Shown here piece by piece: positions 1 to 10,403 of a DNA stretch of 64,000 nucleotides. Both the position numbers and the translations under genes were made by a program. The DNA lies in assembly GCF_030052815.1 (NCBI RefSeq), contig NC_079499.1, forward strand, positions 70,013,760 to 70,077,759. Reading direction: 5' to 3'. How positions within the stretch are numbered: position 1 is the stretch's first letter; each line of letters starts with the position of its first letter. This stretch comes from Hevea brasiliensis. Taxonomy: Eukaryota; Streptophyta; Magnoliopsida; Malpighiales; Euphorbiaceae. The notes under the pieces are model-generated. The model made no database searches. It was given only the letters and a program-made list of their open reading frames with translations, and had not been told where the DNA came from.

Positions 1-1148
1 ATGTATGTTTTATTTAATTGTTAAATAGTGATATGCATGATGGATGATCATGGACTATAAAAGATCAATGTGATTGGATTTATTTCTTTTATGTTTCTTT
101 GGGATTGTAAATTAATTAATTTATTTTAATTTATTTTGGGCATATATTATTAAGTTTATAATAATTTTTGGGTTGTAATTTCATTTATTTAAGTTCTTGT
201 AAATTCGCCTTGGTATGTCAAGGATTACTATGTAATATTAGATTGCAAGAAGTTCAAGGAGGTCAAGAGCATTGGTGGGACCAGTGGGAGGAATTCAAGA
301 TCAAGTGTTGATTATGTACTCCTTCAGCAACTCTTGTAAAATGAATGAATGAAATGCACCTAGGAATGCCGTTATTCAATTCTTGGTGGCTCAGAATTGA
401 ATCCCTTAGAGAGTCCATGATCATACCATATTTACTGCTTATCCATGAATGCATGAGATGTATGGAAATGTATGCAATTATATGATATATGCATGCTAAA
501 TGGATAATGTGCAAAGTGAGACCTTAATAGTAATTAGAATGACCATAAAATCTTCCAAACAAATGATTAAGTTGGATATGCTATAATTAAAGTAATTATA
601 ACATAGGCCCTCCATTGGGGCAATTATTTTAAGAAATTTTAAATAGTTGCATGAGATGCAATTAATTTAAGAGATTTTCTTAAGAATAATTGTTAAGCAT
701 GAGATGTTGTAAATACGTAAATGGTTTGGTGGCCAATATTGGATGTACCTGAGGACATTAAAATTATTTACATAATTACTGGCTCAATGGGATCAACTTA
801 ACTAATGCAAGATAAGTCAATAATAGATGTACCAGAGATTTTGAGCATTAGGGGCTAGGTAAAGGATTGAACCTCACATGAGATTTGATGGGCAAAGAGT
901 TGCTCACTTATAGTTTATTGTAATTCCAATAATGGATGTACCTGAGGATGATCAATAGAATTATAAGAATTCAATCACCCACTAGAAATCCATCCAACTA
1001 GGATTTCCGTTTCCTACTTTGGAAGTGTAGGATTCGCTAAGTTAGTGGGAGGACCAATTTGATTAAAAGACCATAATCATTTTGGTTAATTACATGATAC
1101 ATTTATTAATTAATCTGGTTATTTTCTGCAATTAATTTTCTGATAAAA
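1..1148 (+). other. E1 untranslated leader (3' two thirds)
   Basis: This stretch aligns with E2 from about 7850 to 8998, between the tandem array and the gag start. It has no plausible sense coding frame. A motif of the form GGATGTACCTGAG occurs three times (about 741, 824 with changes, and 933). An 83-codon antisense frame (263-514) persists in several copies but looks incidental. The tandem array and primer site that precede this region in other copies lie left of the window. Confidence 0.85.
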
Positions 1149-4100
1149 ATGAGCACAAAACAACCACCACCATCCAATATCCTTGCGAGCATACTTGATC
1201 ACAATAGGTTGACAGGACCAAATCTCTCTTATTGGCTAAGAAATTTGAAGCTTGTCCTTAACCTTGAACATATAGGATATGTTCTAGATTCAAATGTTCA
1301 TGGTCTCTTACCTCCAGAGGCCACACAAGAGGAACATGATACTTTGGACAAGTGGAAGGAGCATGATATGAGAGCTAAGTGTTAAATGCTTGCTTCCATG
1401 AGTAATGAGTTACAGAAGCAACATAAGAACATGTAGAGTGCGAGTGAGATCCTCCTTCACCTACAAGAGTTGTATGGTGAGCACAGCAGGAATGCTAGGT
1501 ATGAGATATCTAGACAGCTATTCCGTATGAGGATGTCTGAGGGACAAAATGTTGGGGATCATGTCCACAAGCTAATTCGGCTAATTGAGCAGTTGGAACA
1601 TCTTGACTTCAACCTGGATTTCCAATTACAGACGGATTTGATCCTTCACTCCCTTCCTGAGTCTTTTGGGAATTTTGTGACAAATTTCCATATGACTAAA
1701 CAGGAATGCACCTTAGCTGGTTTACTCAACATGCTGGTTATTGCCCAAAAGAATATGCTAGGCAATAAAGGGAAAGAGGTAGCTTTGGTTGCATCTTCTT
1801 CTGCTGGAAAGTCCAACAAGAAGAAGGGCAATAAGAAAAAGAAACCTCAGATTCCTGGTCCTTCCAAGAAAATAGCTAAACAGAAAAGGAAGACTAAATC
1901 TGATGGAGGCAAAGGAAAGTGTTTCCACTGCCAAAAGGATGGGCACTGGAAAAGGAACTGCCCAGAGTATCTTACTTCTCTGAAGGACAAAAAGGATACA
2001 CCTTTGGAAGGTATGTCCATATCTTGTTATTTAGATTCTGATGATACTCATAGTTCATCTACAGCTTGGGTTTTAGATACTGGTGCCAATTCTCACATTT
2101 CTAATGATATGCAGGAACTAGCAAACAAGAGGCGACTTGCGTTCTCAAGATATTAGAGTCGGATTGGCAATGGCTCAACTGTTGAAGCTTTAGCCATAGG
2201 ATCTAAATCTTTTACATGTTTGGACATGTTTTGTGTTTGTATAATATTTAATATGAAACTGATGGTTTTAAGAACATCATTTCTATATCTAGTTTGACTA
2301 GAAATGGCTATGAATTTCAACATCGATGATGTTTGCAATATTTATTTTGGAAATAAATATGTTGGTTCGGGTTATATGAATGATGGTCTTTATTATTTGG
2401 ATAATAATGACAAACACAAATTGAATGCAAGTGATCTAAAAGAATGCAATGCCATGGTGAAAACCAACTCAAGTTCAAAATATATTTGGCACTTAAGATT
2501 ATGTCATATTGCAGAAGATAATATTGCAAAATTGGAGAAAATGGGGATTCTATCCTCATTGGGCTCTGAGCGTACTCCAACTTGTGAATCTTGCCTTTAG
2601 GGTAAAATGACTAGATCACCCTTTGTTGGACAAGGGCTAAGAGCTGAAAATCTTTTGAAGCTAATACATAGTGATGTATGTGGTCCATTTAAAGAAATGG
2701 CTAGAGGGGGTTTTCATTATTTTATTACCTTTACTGATGATAAATCAAGGTTTGGGTATTTGTATTTGATGAAATACAAACATGAATCTTTTGAAAAGTT
2801 CAAAGAATTTAAATCTAAAGTAGAAAATCAAATAGGAAAGAATATTAAAGCTCTTCAATCAGATTGTGGAGGTGAATATTTAAGTACTGAATTTGATGAA
2901 CACTTGAGAGAGCATGGCATTGTTTCTCAGCTGACACCTCCAGGAACGCCACATCTGAATGGTGTATCTGAAAGGAGAAATCGCACCCTATTGGATATGG
3001 TACGTAGTATGATGAGCTATACTGATATGCCAATCTTCTTTTGGGGATTTGCTTTAGAATCAGTTTGTATATTCTGAATAGGATTCCATCAAAATCAGTT
3101 TCTTCCACACCTTATGAGATATGGCATGGAAGAAAACCAAGTCTTAAGCATGTTAAGATTTGGGGTTGTCCAGCTTATATCAAAAAGCTGAACACTGATA
3201 AATTGGAGACCAGATCAGAAAAAGGTCGATTTGTTGGATATCCAAAAGATAGTTTTGGATATTATTTTTATTTGCCTACTTCATAAAAGGTTGTGATAAA
3301 TAGAGATGCCACATTTCTTGAACAACAGTTTGTTCAAGAAGGAGGCAAAGGAAGGCAAATAGAGTTAGAATTGGAGAATTCTGACCAACCAATGCATCGA
3401 TGGATATAGATCCATCTAGTCAACCAATACCCGTTGATGAAACATCTACAGCTATTCCTCGTAGAACAACCAAGGTATCTCACCCACCAGTGAGATATGG
3501 TTTTCTTCATGAAGAAGAACAAGTTGTCTACTTATGAAGAAGTAGATCATGGAGATGATCCACTTACCTATGAAGAAGCTATATCAGATATAGACTCTTC
3601 AAAATGGATTGAAGCTATGAAATCCGATATTGATTCTATGTATAAGAATCAAGTTTGGGATCTTGTTGACCCACCTGAAGGTATTATACCTATAGGGAAC
3701 AAATGGGTTTTCAAGAAGAAAATTGTTTCTGATGGAAAGGTAGAGACCTATAAGGCAAGGCTAGTAGCGAAAGGGTTTCGCCAAAGGCAAGGAATCGACT
3801 GTGAGGAGACTTTCTCGCCTGTTGCCATGCTTAAATCAATTAGGATTTTATTAGCAATAGCTGCATACTATGATTATGAGATTTGGCAGATGGATGTCAA
3901 AACAGCTTTTCTCAATGGGTACATTGAAGAAAACATTTTCATGGAACAACCTAGGGGATTTGAATCCTAAGATGGTTCCAAGGTATGCAAGCTAAAGCGA
4001 TCCATTTATGGGTTGAAACAAGCTTCGAGGAGTTGTAACATCCGTTTTGATGAAGCCATTAAATCCTTTGGTTTTATCAAAAATGAGGATGAGCCATGTG

Positions 4101-5129
4101 TATATAAGAAGGTTAGTGACAGTGCTATCACTTTCCTTGTCTTATATGTGGATGACATACTGTTGATGGGTAATGACACAGGTATGTTGACGACTATAAA
4201 GGTATGGTTGTCAAATACATTCTCCATGAAAGACTTAGGGGAGGCAACCTATATTCTTGGAATTCGCATCGATAGAGATAGAGCGAAAAGAGTAATTGGT
4301 TTATCCCAAAGTCTGTACTTGGAAAAGGTGTTAAAGAGGTTTAACATGCTTGATTCCAAGAGAGGATTGTTACCAGTGAGACATGGTATCCATCTTTCTA
4401 AAGAGATGTCTCCAAAGACACCAGAAGAAAGAGATAAGATGGCCAGGATTCCATATGCTTCGGCTATTGAAAGTTTAATGTATGCAATGTTGTGTACTAG
4501 GCCGGATATCGCATATGCTGTTAGTTTGACTAGCAGGTATCAATCCAATCCAGGTTTGGAACATTGGATAGCTGTCAAGAATATTCTTAAGTACTTGAGA
4601 AGAACTAAGGATTTATTCTTGATTTATGGAGGTGGAGACTTGCAATTGGATGGTTATACTGATTCTGATTTCCAATTAGATATCGATGATAGAAAGTCTA
4701 CCTCTGGATATGTGTTCATTTGTAATGGAGGTGCGATCGTTGGAAGAGTTCCAAGCGAGCACGATTGCAGATTCCACTACAGGTCGAGTATATTCTTTGC
4801 ATCGAGATCTCGCAAAGGAAGCTGTTTGGATAAAGAAGTTTGTGACAGAACTTACAGTAGTTCCTTCCATTGAGTCAACAGTTCCACTCCACTGTGACAA
4901 TAATGGAGCAGTCATACAGGCTAAGGAACCAAGGTCTCACCAGAGATCCAAACACATAGAAAGGCGCTACCACATTATCAGAGAAATAGTTGGGCGAGGC
5001 GATGTAGCCATGCAGAAAATAGCATCAACTGAAAATCCAGCTGATCCATTCACTAAGCCTATGTCACAGACTCAGTTAGACCGACATCTTGAGAATATAG
5101 GTCTAAGATATTGTAATGAATGGCTCTAG
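1149..5129 (+). pseudogene. E1 gag-pol polyprotein, broken
   Basis: The ATG at 1149 begins the conserved Gag (first residues MSTKQPPPSN), which is shared by all full copies. The CCHC knuckle (CFHC...GHWKRNC) is at 1920-1961. The protease active site (WVLDTGANSHIS) is near 2067, with its Asp codon at 2076. The pre-integrase zinc region (HLRLCH, CESCL) is at about 2490-2600 and the integrase core runs to about 3000 (SERRNRTL). RT has YVDD at 4145-4156, and RNase H covers about 4570-4990. The stop is TAG at 5127-5129. The frame is broken by stops at 1383, about 1434, 2598, 3284 and 3968, mostly Gln or other C-containing codons turned into stops, and by small indels near 2140-2320, 3060 and 3390. 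RNase H is scrambled at 4735-4810, mainly at CAG/CTG sites. No functional polyprotein can be made from this copy. Confidence 0.92.
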
Positions 5130-5134
5130 TGCTA

Positions 5135-5143
5135 GTGGGAGAT
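5135..5143 (+). other. E1 polypurine tract
   Basis: The short purine-rich run GTGGGAGAT lies directly against the LTR start, six bases after the gag-pol stop. This is where plus-strand priming occurs in LTR retrotransposons. The same sequence, in reverse complement, flanks the LTRs at 16613, 28871 and 40504. Confidence 0.75.
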
Positions 5144-6304
5144 TGTTAGTAGTATGCCCTAGAGCATATCATTTAGTATGTATCTTGTACATATTTTTAT
5201 TAATAAAAGGCATTTCCACTTTTCCGTTTACATAATATATTTATGTGTAATAGAAAAGGTCCATTGATATTTTGTTAGAAATATTATTCTTAAGTTGTTA
5301 AGAATATGAGTGACAATATTTCTAGCACGAAGTATCATAAATAGGTTCACAATCGAGGATACTTCATAATAAGGACATGACTTATCCAGAAAGATTGTAT
5401 TAATGTTTGTTCCCAAGTTATTTATATGAGATATAAATAAGATGGAATGGTGAGTCTCATGCTATATAACAAACATGATAGGCACTTATAAATGATAAGT
5501 AGGCCGAACCAGTGACACTTATGACAAGCACATGGAGTTTACTCTTGTCAATGTTTTGTCATAAATCATATCAGTGCATATAATCTTTAGACCTGAGATA
5601 GCACAGTTATCTTGTATATAGGTAGTTTGAGTTTGATACTGCATTCATACTTGTACTGTGTATGGGTATATGGGCATGTATTGGCTCCTACTAGTTATAT
5701 ATGGAGGTAGGTGTTGATCAAGATGGAATCTGTTCCTCTAAGTAAATAGAGATAAAATCCTATGTTCATTTAATTGTTCTTGATGTTTTAAGTTCCTGGC
5801 CAGTACAGATAGATTTATTCAGAAAAGAGTTTCTGATGAGAAAATCTTTTTAATCAAGAACTGGAATTAAAAGAGAACATAATATTCATAGCAAAAGGAG
5901 TTTGACATAAACCATGACTCCAGCTTGAGTTGGGATTTTATAACAGAGAGATTTTAGTGCATGGTAACATATGATTATAGGTTCATTTAAGGTAAACCTT
6001 ATTACTAATTGGGTGGCCATGGCATGCTATGCTAGGTGTTAACCATGGTCTATGAGGTTCATAAAAAGATTTAGAGAAATCATTTATGGTAAGAAAGAGT
6101 TCTGATGATATTAAGAGTTGATATCATGTCTCATTGCCAATTAGTGATGAGCCTAGTAAGTCACACACATACACAAGTTATCACCTAATTAAATGTGATT
6201 TAATTAATTAATTAAATAGGTTTGGTTTGCAATTAGTTTGCAAAGTCCCTAGCATGACTTGAAACCAAATCTAGATTATTGGATGTGTAGTATAAATTAA
6301 ATTT

Positions 6305-6393
6305 ATATTTAAAGTGTTTAAATATGAATTTAATTAATGAGAAATTAATTAATAGAGATTAATTAATTAATTTATATTTGATATAAATTAATT
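6305..6393. repeat. AT-rich hairpins in the LTR
   Basis: There are two perfect dyads. ATATTTAAA (6305-6313) pairs with TTTAAATAT (6317-6325) across a 3-nt loop. A 13-bp stem, 6365-6377 with 6381-6393, closes over the loop TTG. Between them are repeated TTAATTAA runs. The same block is present in every LTR of the family seen here. A role in nucleosome exclusion or cruciform formation is possible but not shown. Confidence 0.7.
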
Positions 6394-6468
6394 AGAAGAA
6401 GAGAAATAATTATTTTGGGTTGAGAACTCAAAATTAAGACACAGGGCCATTTTGGTCATTTCACAGTG

Positions 6469-6667
6469 TGACACGTGGCACCACGAGATGGTGACACATG
6501 GCATAACACATAAGCTTGCCAAATGTTTTTTAATCATGTAAGATGATTAAAATCAAGATTACATATAGGTTTGACACTTTGCACAATGTGATTGGGTCAC
6601 TTAAACCTAGAGCTAATCAAAGGGTGACATGTGGCAAGGGTTTAATGTGTTAACCTAGCTATTTAAG
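6469..6667 (+). promoter_or_regulatory. Copia LTR promoter: ACGT-core boxes and TATA-like box
   Basis: Four related 12-mers precede a TATA-like box: TGACACGTGGCA at 6469, TGACACATGGCA at 6492, TGACACTTTGCA at 6572 (TGACACTTGGCA in other copies) and TGACATGTGGCA at 6625. The first is a consensus G-box (CACGTG) of the kind bound by plant bZIP and bHLH factors. The TATA-like sequence TATTTAAG is at 6660-6667. Placement shortly upstream of the TATA-like box suggests the U3 promoter, with transcription starting near 6690. Promoter activity is inferred from sequence only. Confidence 0.6.
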
Positions 6668-7214
6668 TGTTGTTATGAGAAAATAAAATACAACCAGTAG
6701 CCACACTCCTTGGTCACGCCATTTTGCAGCCCTCCCTCTATTCTTCTTCATCTCTCATCAATTCAAAGAGATTAGCCATCAATCTCCTGAATTAAGAACA
6801 CTAGAAATTGTTTCTAGTGTCCTGTTTACATCTCTAATCTCTTAAAAGGCAGAACTTGAATTTCTAATTATTAGAAAAGGCTTTAGAAGCTGTTCAAGGG
6901 CTGCCATAGGTGTTCTTGGTGTGAACAAGCTAGAGGGACAACATCTGGTGTCCTGAAGACGAATTTCAAAGGTGCAGACACGCTGCAGTGCATCAAGAGG
7001 TTAGTGTAATTGTTCTTGATTTAATCTAGGGTTCTAAAATTAATCTGATTAATTTTAAAATATTAAATGGCAAATATAGATCCAAAAGCATATTAAAAGA
7101 GTTTTAATATGTTGTTTATCATTGAAATCAAACGCATGATGCATGTGACCCTAGGTGAAAATTTTTGAATTCAATGGTATAAACTTGTGTTTTTCATACT
7201 TCCGTTCCTTCAAT

Positions 7215-7226
7215 TGGTATCAGAGC
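7215..7226 (+). other. E2 primer-binding site (tRNA-Met type)
   Basis: TGGTATCAGAGC lies two bases after the LTR end. It matches the 3' end of plant initiator tRNA-Met, as in many plant LTR retrotransposons. Reverse-complement copies occur at 21935-21946 (E3), 34237-34248 (E5) and 38362-38373 (E4), and a direct copy at 55244-55255 (E8). Confidence 0.9.
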
Positions 7227-7482
7227 CACTATATTTGCCATTTAGATTGTTTATTATACGATTTAATTGTGTGATTTGATCATGAGATGATTGATCTATT
7301 GCTGGTTGGATCAAGAGGTGTGGCGGTATGCTTGATGAACTCCAACATGGTGCGCATGGCTTGGGAAGATCATGGTGTGCATGGTTGTTATTAAATTCTG
7401 CAATTGTTGCATGATGAAAGGTTCATCATATGACTAATTAAAATGTTTAATTAGAATTTTTAATCACACAATTAAAATATGA

Positions 7483-7830
7483 TTCAAATCAGAATTTTAA
7501 AATTGTTTGAATGTGATTCAAATCTGAATTTTAAAAGTTGTTTGAATGTGATTCAAATCTGAATTTTTAAAGTTGTTTGAATCATATTTAAATCTGATTT
7601 TTTTAAAATTGATTGAATAAAATTCAGATCTGATTTTTTAAAAAATGTTTGAATGTGATTCAAATCTGATTTTTTAAAAAATGTTTGAATGTGATTCAAA
7701 TATGAATTTTTAAAGTTGTTTGAATGTGATTCAAATCTGAATTTTTAAATTTGTTTGAATGAGATTCAAATCTGAATTTTTAAATTTATTTGAATCATAT
7801 TCAAATCTGGAATTTTAAGTTGAATATGAG
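7483..7830. repeat. E2 leader tandem array (~33-37 bp units)
   Basis: About nine degenerate units each carry TTTGAATGTGATTCAAA followed by TCTGAATTTTTAAA. Each unit has a small dyad, TTTGAAT against ATTCAAA. Equivalent arrays sit at the same leader position in E3, E4, E5 and E8. Spacing is too irregular and AT-rich for a CRISPR array, and there are no unique spacers. Confidence 0.85.
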
Positions 7831-8998
7831 ATATTTAATTTAATTTAAGTATGTATGTTTTATTTAATTGTTAAATAGTGATATGCATGATGGATGATCA
7901 TGGACTATAAACGACCAATGTGATTGGATTTATTTCTTTTATGTTTCTTTGGGATTGTAAATTAACTAATTTATTTTAATTTATTTTGGGCATGTATTAT
8001 TAAGTTTGTAATAATTTTTGGGTTGTAATTTCATTTATTTAAATTCATGTAAATTCGCCTTGGTATGCTAAGGATTACTATATAATATTGGATTGCAAGA
8101 AGTTCAAGGAGGTCAAGAGCATTGGTGGGACCAGTGGGAGGAATTCAAGATCAAGTGTTGATTATGTACTCCTTCAGCAACTCTTGTAAAATGAATGAAT
8201 GAAATGCACCTAGGAATGCCCTGATTCGATTCTTGGTGGCTCAGAATTGAATCCCTTAGAAAGTCCATGATCATACCATATTTACTGCTTATCCATGAAT
8301 GCATGAGATGTATGGAAATGTATGCAATTATATGATATATGCATGCTAAATGGATAATGTGCAAAGTGAGACCTTAATAGTAATTAGAATGACCATAAAA
8401 TCTTCCAAACAAATGATTAAGTTGGATATGCTATAATTAAAGTAATTATAACTTAGGCCATCCATTGGGGCAATTATTTTAAGAAATTTTAAATAGTTGG
8501 ATGAGATGCAATTAAGTTAAGAGATTTTCTTAAGAATAATTGTTAAGCATGAGATGTTGTAAATATGTAAATGGTTTGGTGGCCAATATTGGATGTACCT
8601 GAGGACATTAAAATTATTTACATAATTACTGGCTCAATGGGATCAACTTAACTAATGCAAGATAAGTCAATAATGGATGTACCTGAGATTTTGAGCATTA
8701 GGGGCTAGGTAAAGGATTGAACCTCACATGAGATGTGATGGGCAAGGAGTTGCTCACTTATAGTTTATTGTAATTCCAATAATGGATGTACCTGAGGATG
8801 ATCAATAGAATTATAAGAATTCAATCACCCACTAGAAATCCATCCAACTAGGATTTCCGTTTCCTACTTTGGAAGTGTAGGATTCGCTAAGTTAGTGGGA
8901 GGACCAATTTGATTAAAAGACCATAATCATTTTGGTTAATTACATGATACATTTACTAATTAATCTGGTTATTTTCTGCAATTAATTTTCTGATAATA

Positions 8999-10403
8999 AT
9001 GAGCACAGAACAACCACCACCATCCAATATCCTTGCAAGCATACTTGATTGCAATAGGTTGACAGGACCTAATCTCTCTGATTGGCTAAGAAATTTGAAG
9101 CTTGTCCTGAACCTTGAACATATAGGATATGTTCTAGATTCAAATGTTCATGGTCACTTACCTCCAGAGGCCACTCAAGAGGAACATGAAACTTTGGACA
9201 AGTGGAAGGAGCATGATATGAGAGCTAAGTGTTACATGCTTGCTTCCATGAGTAATGAGTTACAGAAGCAGCATGAAAACATGCAGAGTGCAAGTGAGAT
9301 CCTCCTTCACCTGCAAGAGTTGTATGGTGAGCACAGTAGGAATGCTATGTATGAGATATCTAGGCAGCTGTTCCGCATGAGGATGTCTGAGGGATAAAAT
9401 GTTGGGGATCATGTCCACAAGATGATTCGGCTGATTGAGCAGTTGGAACATCTTGACTTCAACATGGATTTCCAACTACAGACGGATTTGATCCTTCAGT
9501 CCCTTCCTGAGCCTTTTGGGAATTTTGTCACAAATTTCCATATGACTAAACAGGAATGCACCTTAGCTGGTTTACTCAACATGCTGGTTATTGCCCAAAA
9601 GAATATGCCAGGCAATAAAGGGAAAGAGGTAGCTTTGGTTGCATCTTCTTCAGCTGGAAAGTCCAACAAGAAGAAGGGAAATAAGAGAAAGAAACCTCAG
9701 ATTCCTGGTCCTTTCAAGAAAATAGCTAAACAGAAAAGGAAGACTAAAGCTGATGGAGGCAAAGGAAAGTGTTTCCACTGCTAAAAGGATGGGCACTGGA
9801 AAAGGAACTGCCTAGAGTATCTTGCTTCTCTGAAGGACAAGAAGGATACACCTTCGGAAGGTATGTCCATATCTTGTTATTTAGATTCTGATGATACTCA
9901 TAGTTCATCTGACTTGGGTTTTAGATCTGGTGCAGTTCTCACATTTCTAATGATATGCAGGAACTAGCAAGCGATAGCGACTTGCGTTCTTAAGATATTA
10001 GAGTCCGGATTGGCAATGGCTCAACTGTTGAAGCTTTAGCCATAGGATCTAAATCTTTTTACATGTTTGGACATGTTTTGTGTTTGGATAATATTTTATA
10101 TGTACCTGACGCTTTTAAGAACATCATTTCTATATCTAGTTTGACTAGAAATGGCTATGAATTTCAGTTCACTGATGATGTTTGCAATATTTATTTTGGA
10201 AATAAATATGTTGGTTCGGGTTATATGAATGATGGTCTTTATTATTTGGATAATAATGACAAACACAAATTGAATGCAAGTGATCTAAAAGAATGCAATG
10301 CCATGGTGAAAACCAACTCAAGTTCAAAATATATTTGGCACTTAAGGTTATGTCATATTGCAGAAGATAGGATTGCAAAATTAGAGAAAATGGGGATTCT
10401 ATC
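8999..10403 (+). pseudogene. E2 gag, protease and integrase N-terminus (piece 1)
   Basis: The ATG at 8999 gives the same Gag start as E1. The frame is open to 9397, where a Gln codon has become TAA. It continues in the same frame from 9422 to a TAA at 9782-9784 that falls inside the CCHC knuckle, just after CFHC. The protease segment at about 9900-9950 is recognisable (LGFRSG-like in place of WVLDTG) but frame-damaged around former CAG/CTG sites. The pre-integrase region (10063-10403, with HLRLCHIAEDR) is open until the solo LTR interrupts it. The continuation is at 12502. Confidence 0.88.

Larger units (their letters stand above)
1..7212 (+). mobile_element. Ty1/copia element E1, 5' end outside window
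   Basis: E1 is a copia-family LTR retrotransposon on the + strand. The window opens inside its untranslated leader, so its 5' LTR and primer site are not seen. In order it shows leader, gag, CCHC knuckle, aspartic protease, integrase, reverse transcriptase, RNase H, a purine-rich tract and an LTR. Integrase lying before RT is the defining copia order. The LTR at its right end is followed directly by a primer-binding site rather than by a target duplication, so E1 and E2 share that LTR as a tandem dimer. All parts recur in seven other copies in the window. I see no envelope-like gene. Confidence 0.93.
5144..7212 (+). repeat. LTR shared by E1 (3') and E2 (5'), type A
   Basis: This 2069-bp LTR starts TGTTAGTAGTATGCCC and ends CGCTTCCG-like...TTCCTTCA, giving the usual TG...CA ends. 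A polypurine tract abuts its left side and a tRNA-Met type primer site its right side, so it acts as 3' LTR of E1 and 5' LTR of E2. It belongs to type A: the stretch after the TATA-like box reads GTGTTGTTATGAGAAAATAA. It carries ACGT-core boxes, AT-rich dyads and a TATA-like box, listed separately. An antisense open frame near its left end, kept in the other LTRs, is shorter here. Confidence 0.95.
7213..8998 (+). other. E2 untranslated leader
   Basis: About 1.8 kb lies between the LTR and the gag ATG. It holds the primer site, a type A unique segment (about 7316-7440), the AT-rich tandem array (7483-7830), then the region matching E1 1-1148 with the three GGATGTACCTGAG-like motifs. I see no sense gene in it. 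Confidence 0.85.

Noticed and set aside
263..514. An 83-codon antisense frame in the leader, seen also at 8113, 20806, 33099 and 37224.
   Set aside because: It has no recognisable domain, the copies are recent relatives, and the frame is broken in E8. Most likely chance.
5130..5143. An envelope-like third gene between pol and the 3' LTR.
   Set aside because: Only about 14 bases separate the pol stop from the LTR in E1, and the other copies are similar.
7215..7226. A tRNA gene at the tRNA-like match.
   Set aside because: Only 12 bases match, in the position and orientation of a primer-binding site. No cloverleaf is present.
7483..7830. A CRISPR-like spaced repeat pattern in the leader arrays.
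   Set aside because: Units are degenerate, AT-rich and directly adjacent, without unique spacers or cas genes, and they sit inside plant retrotransposons.
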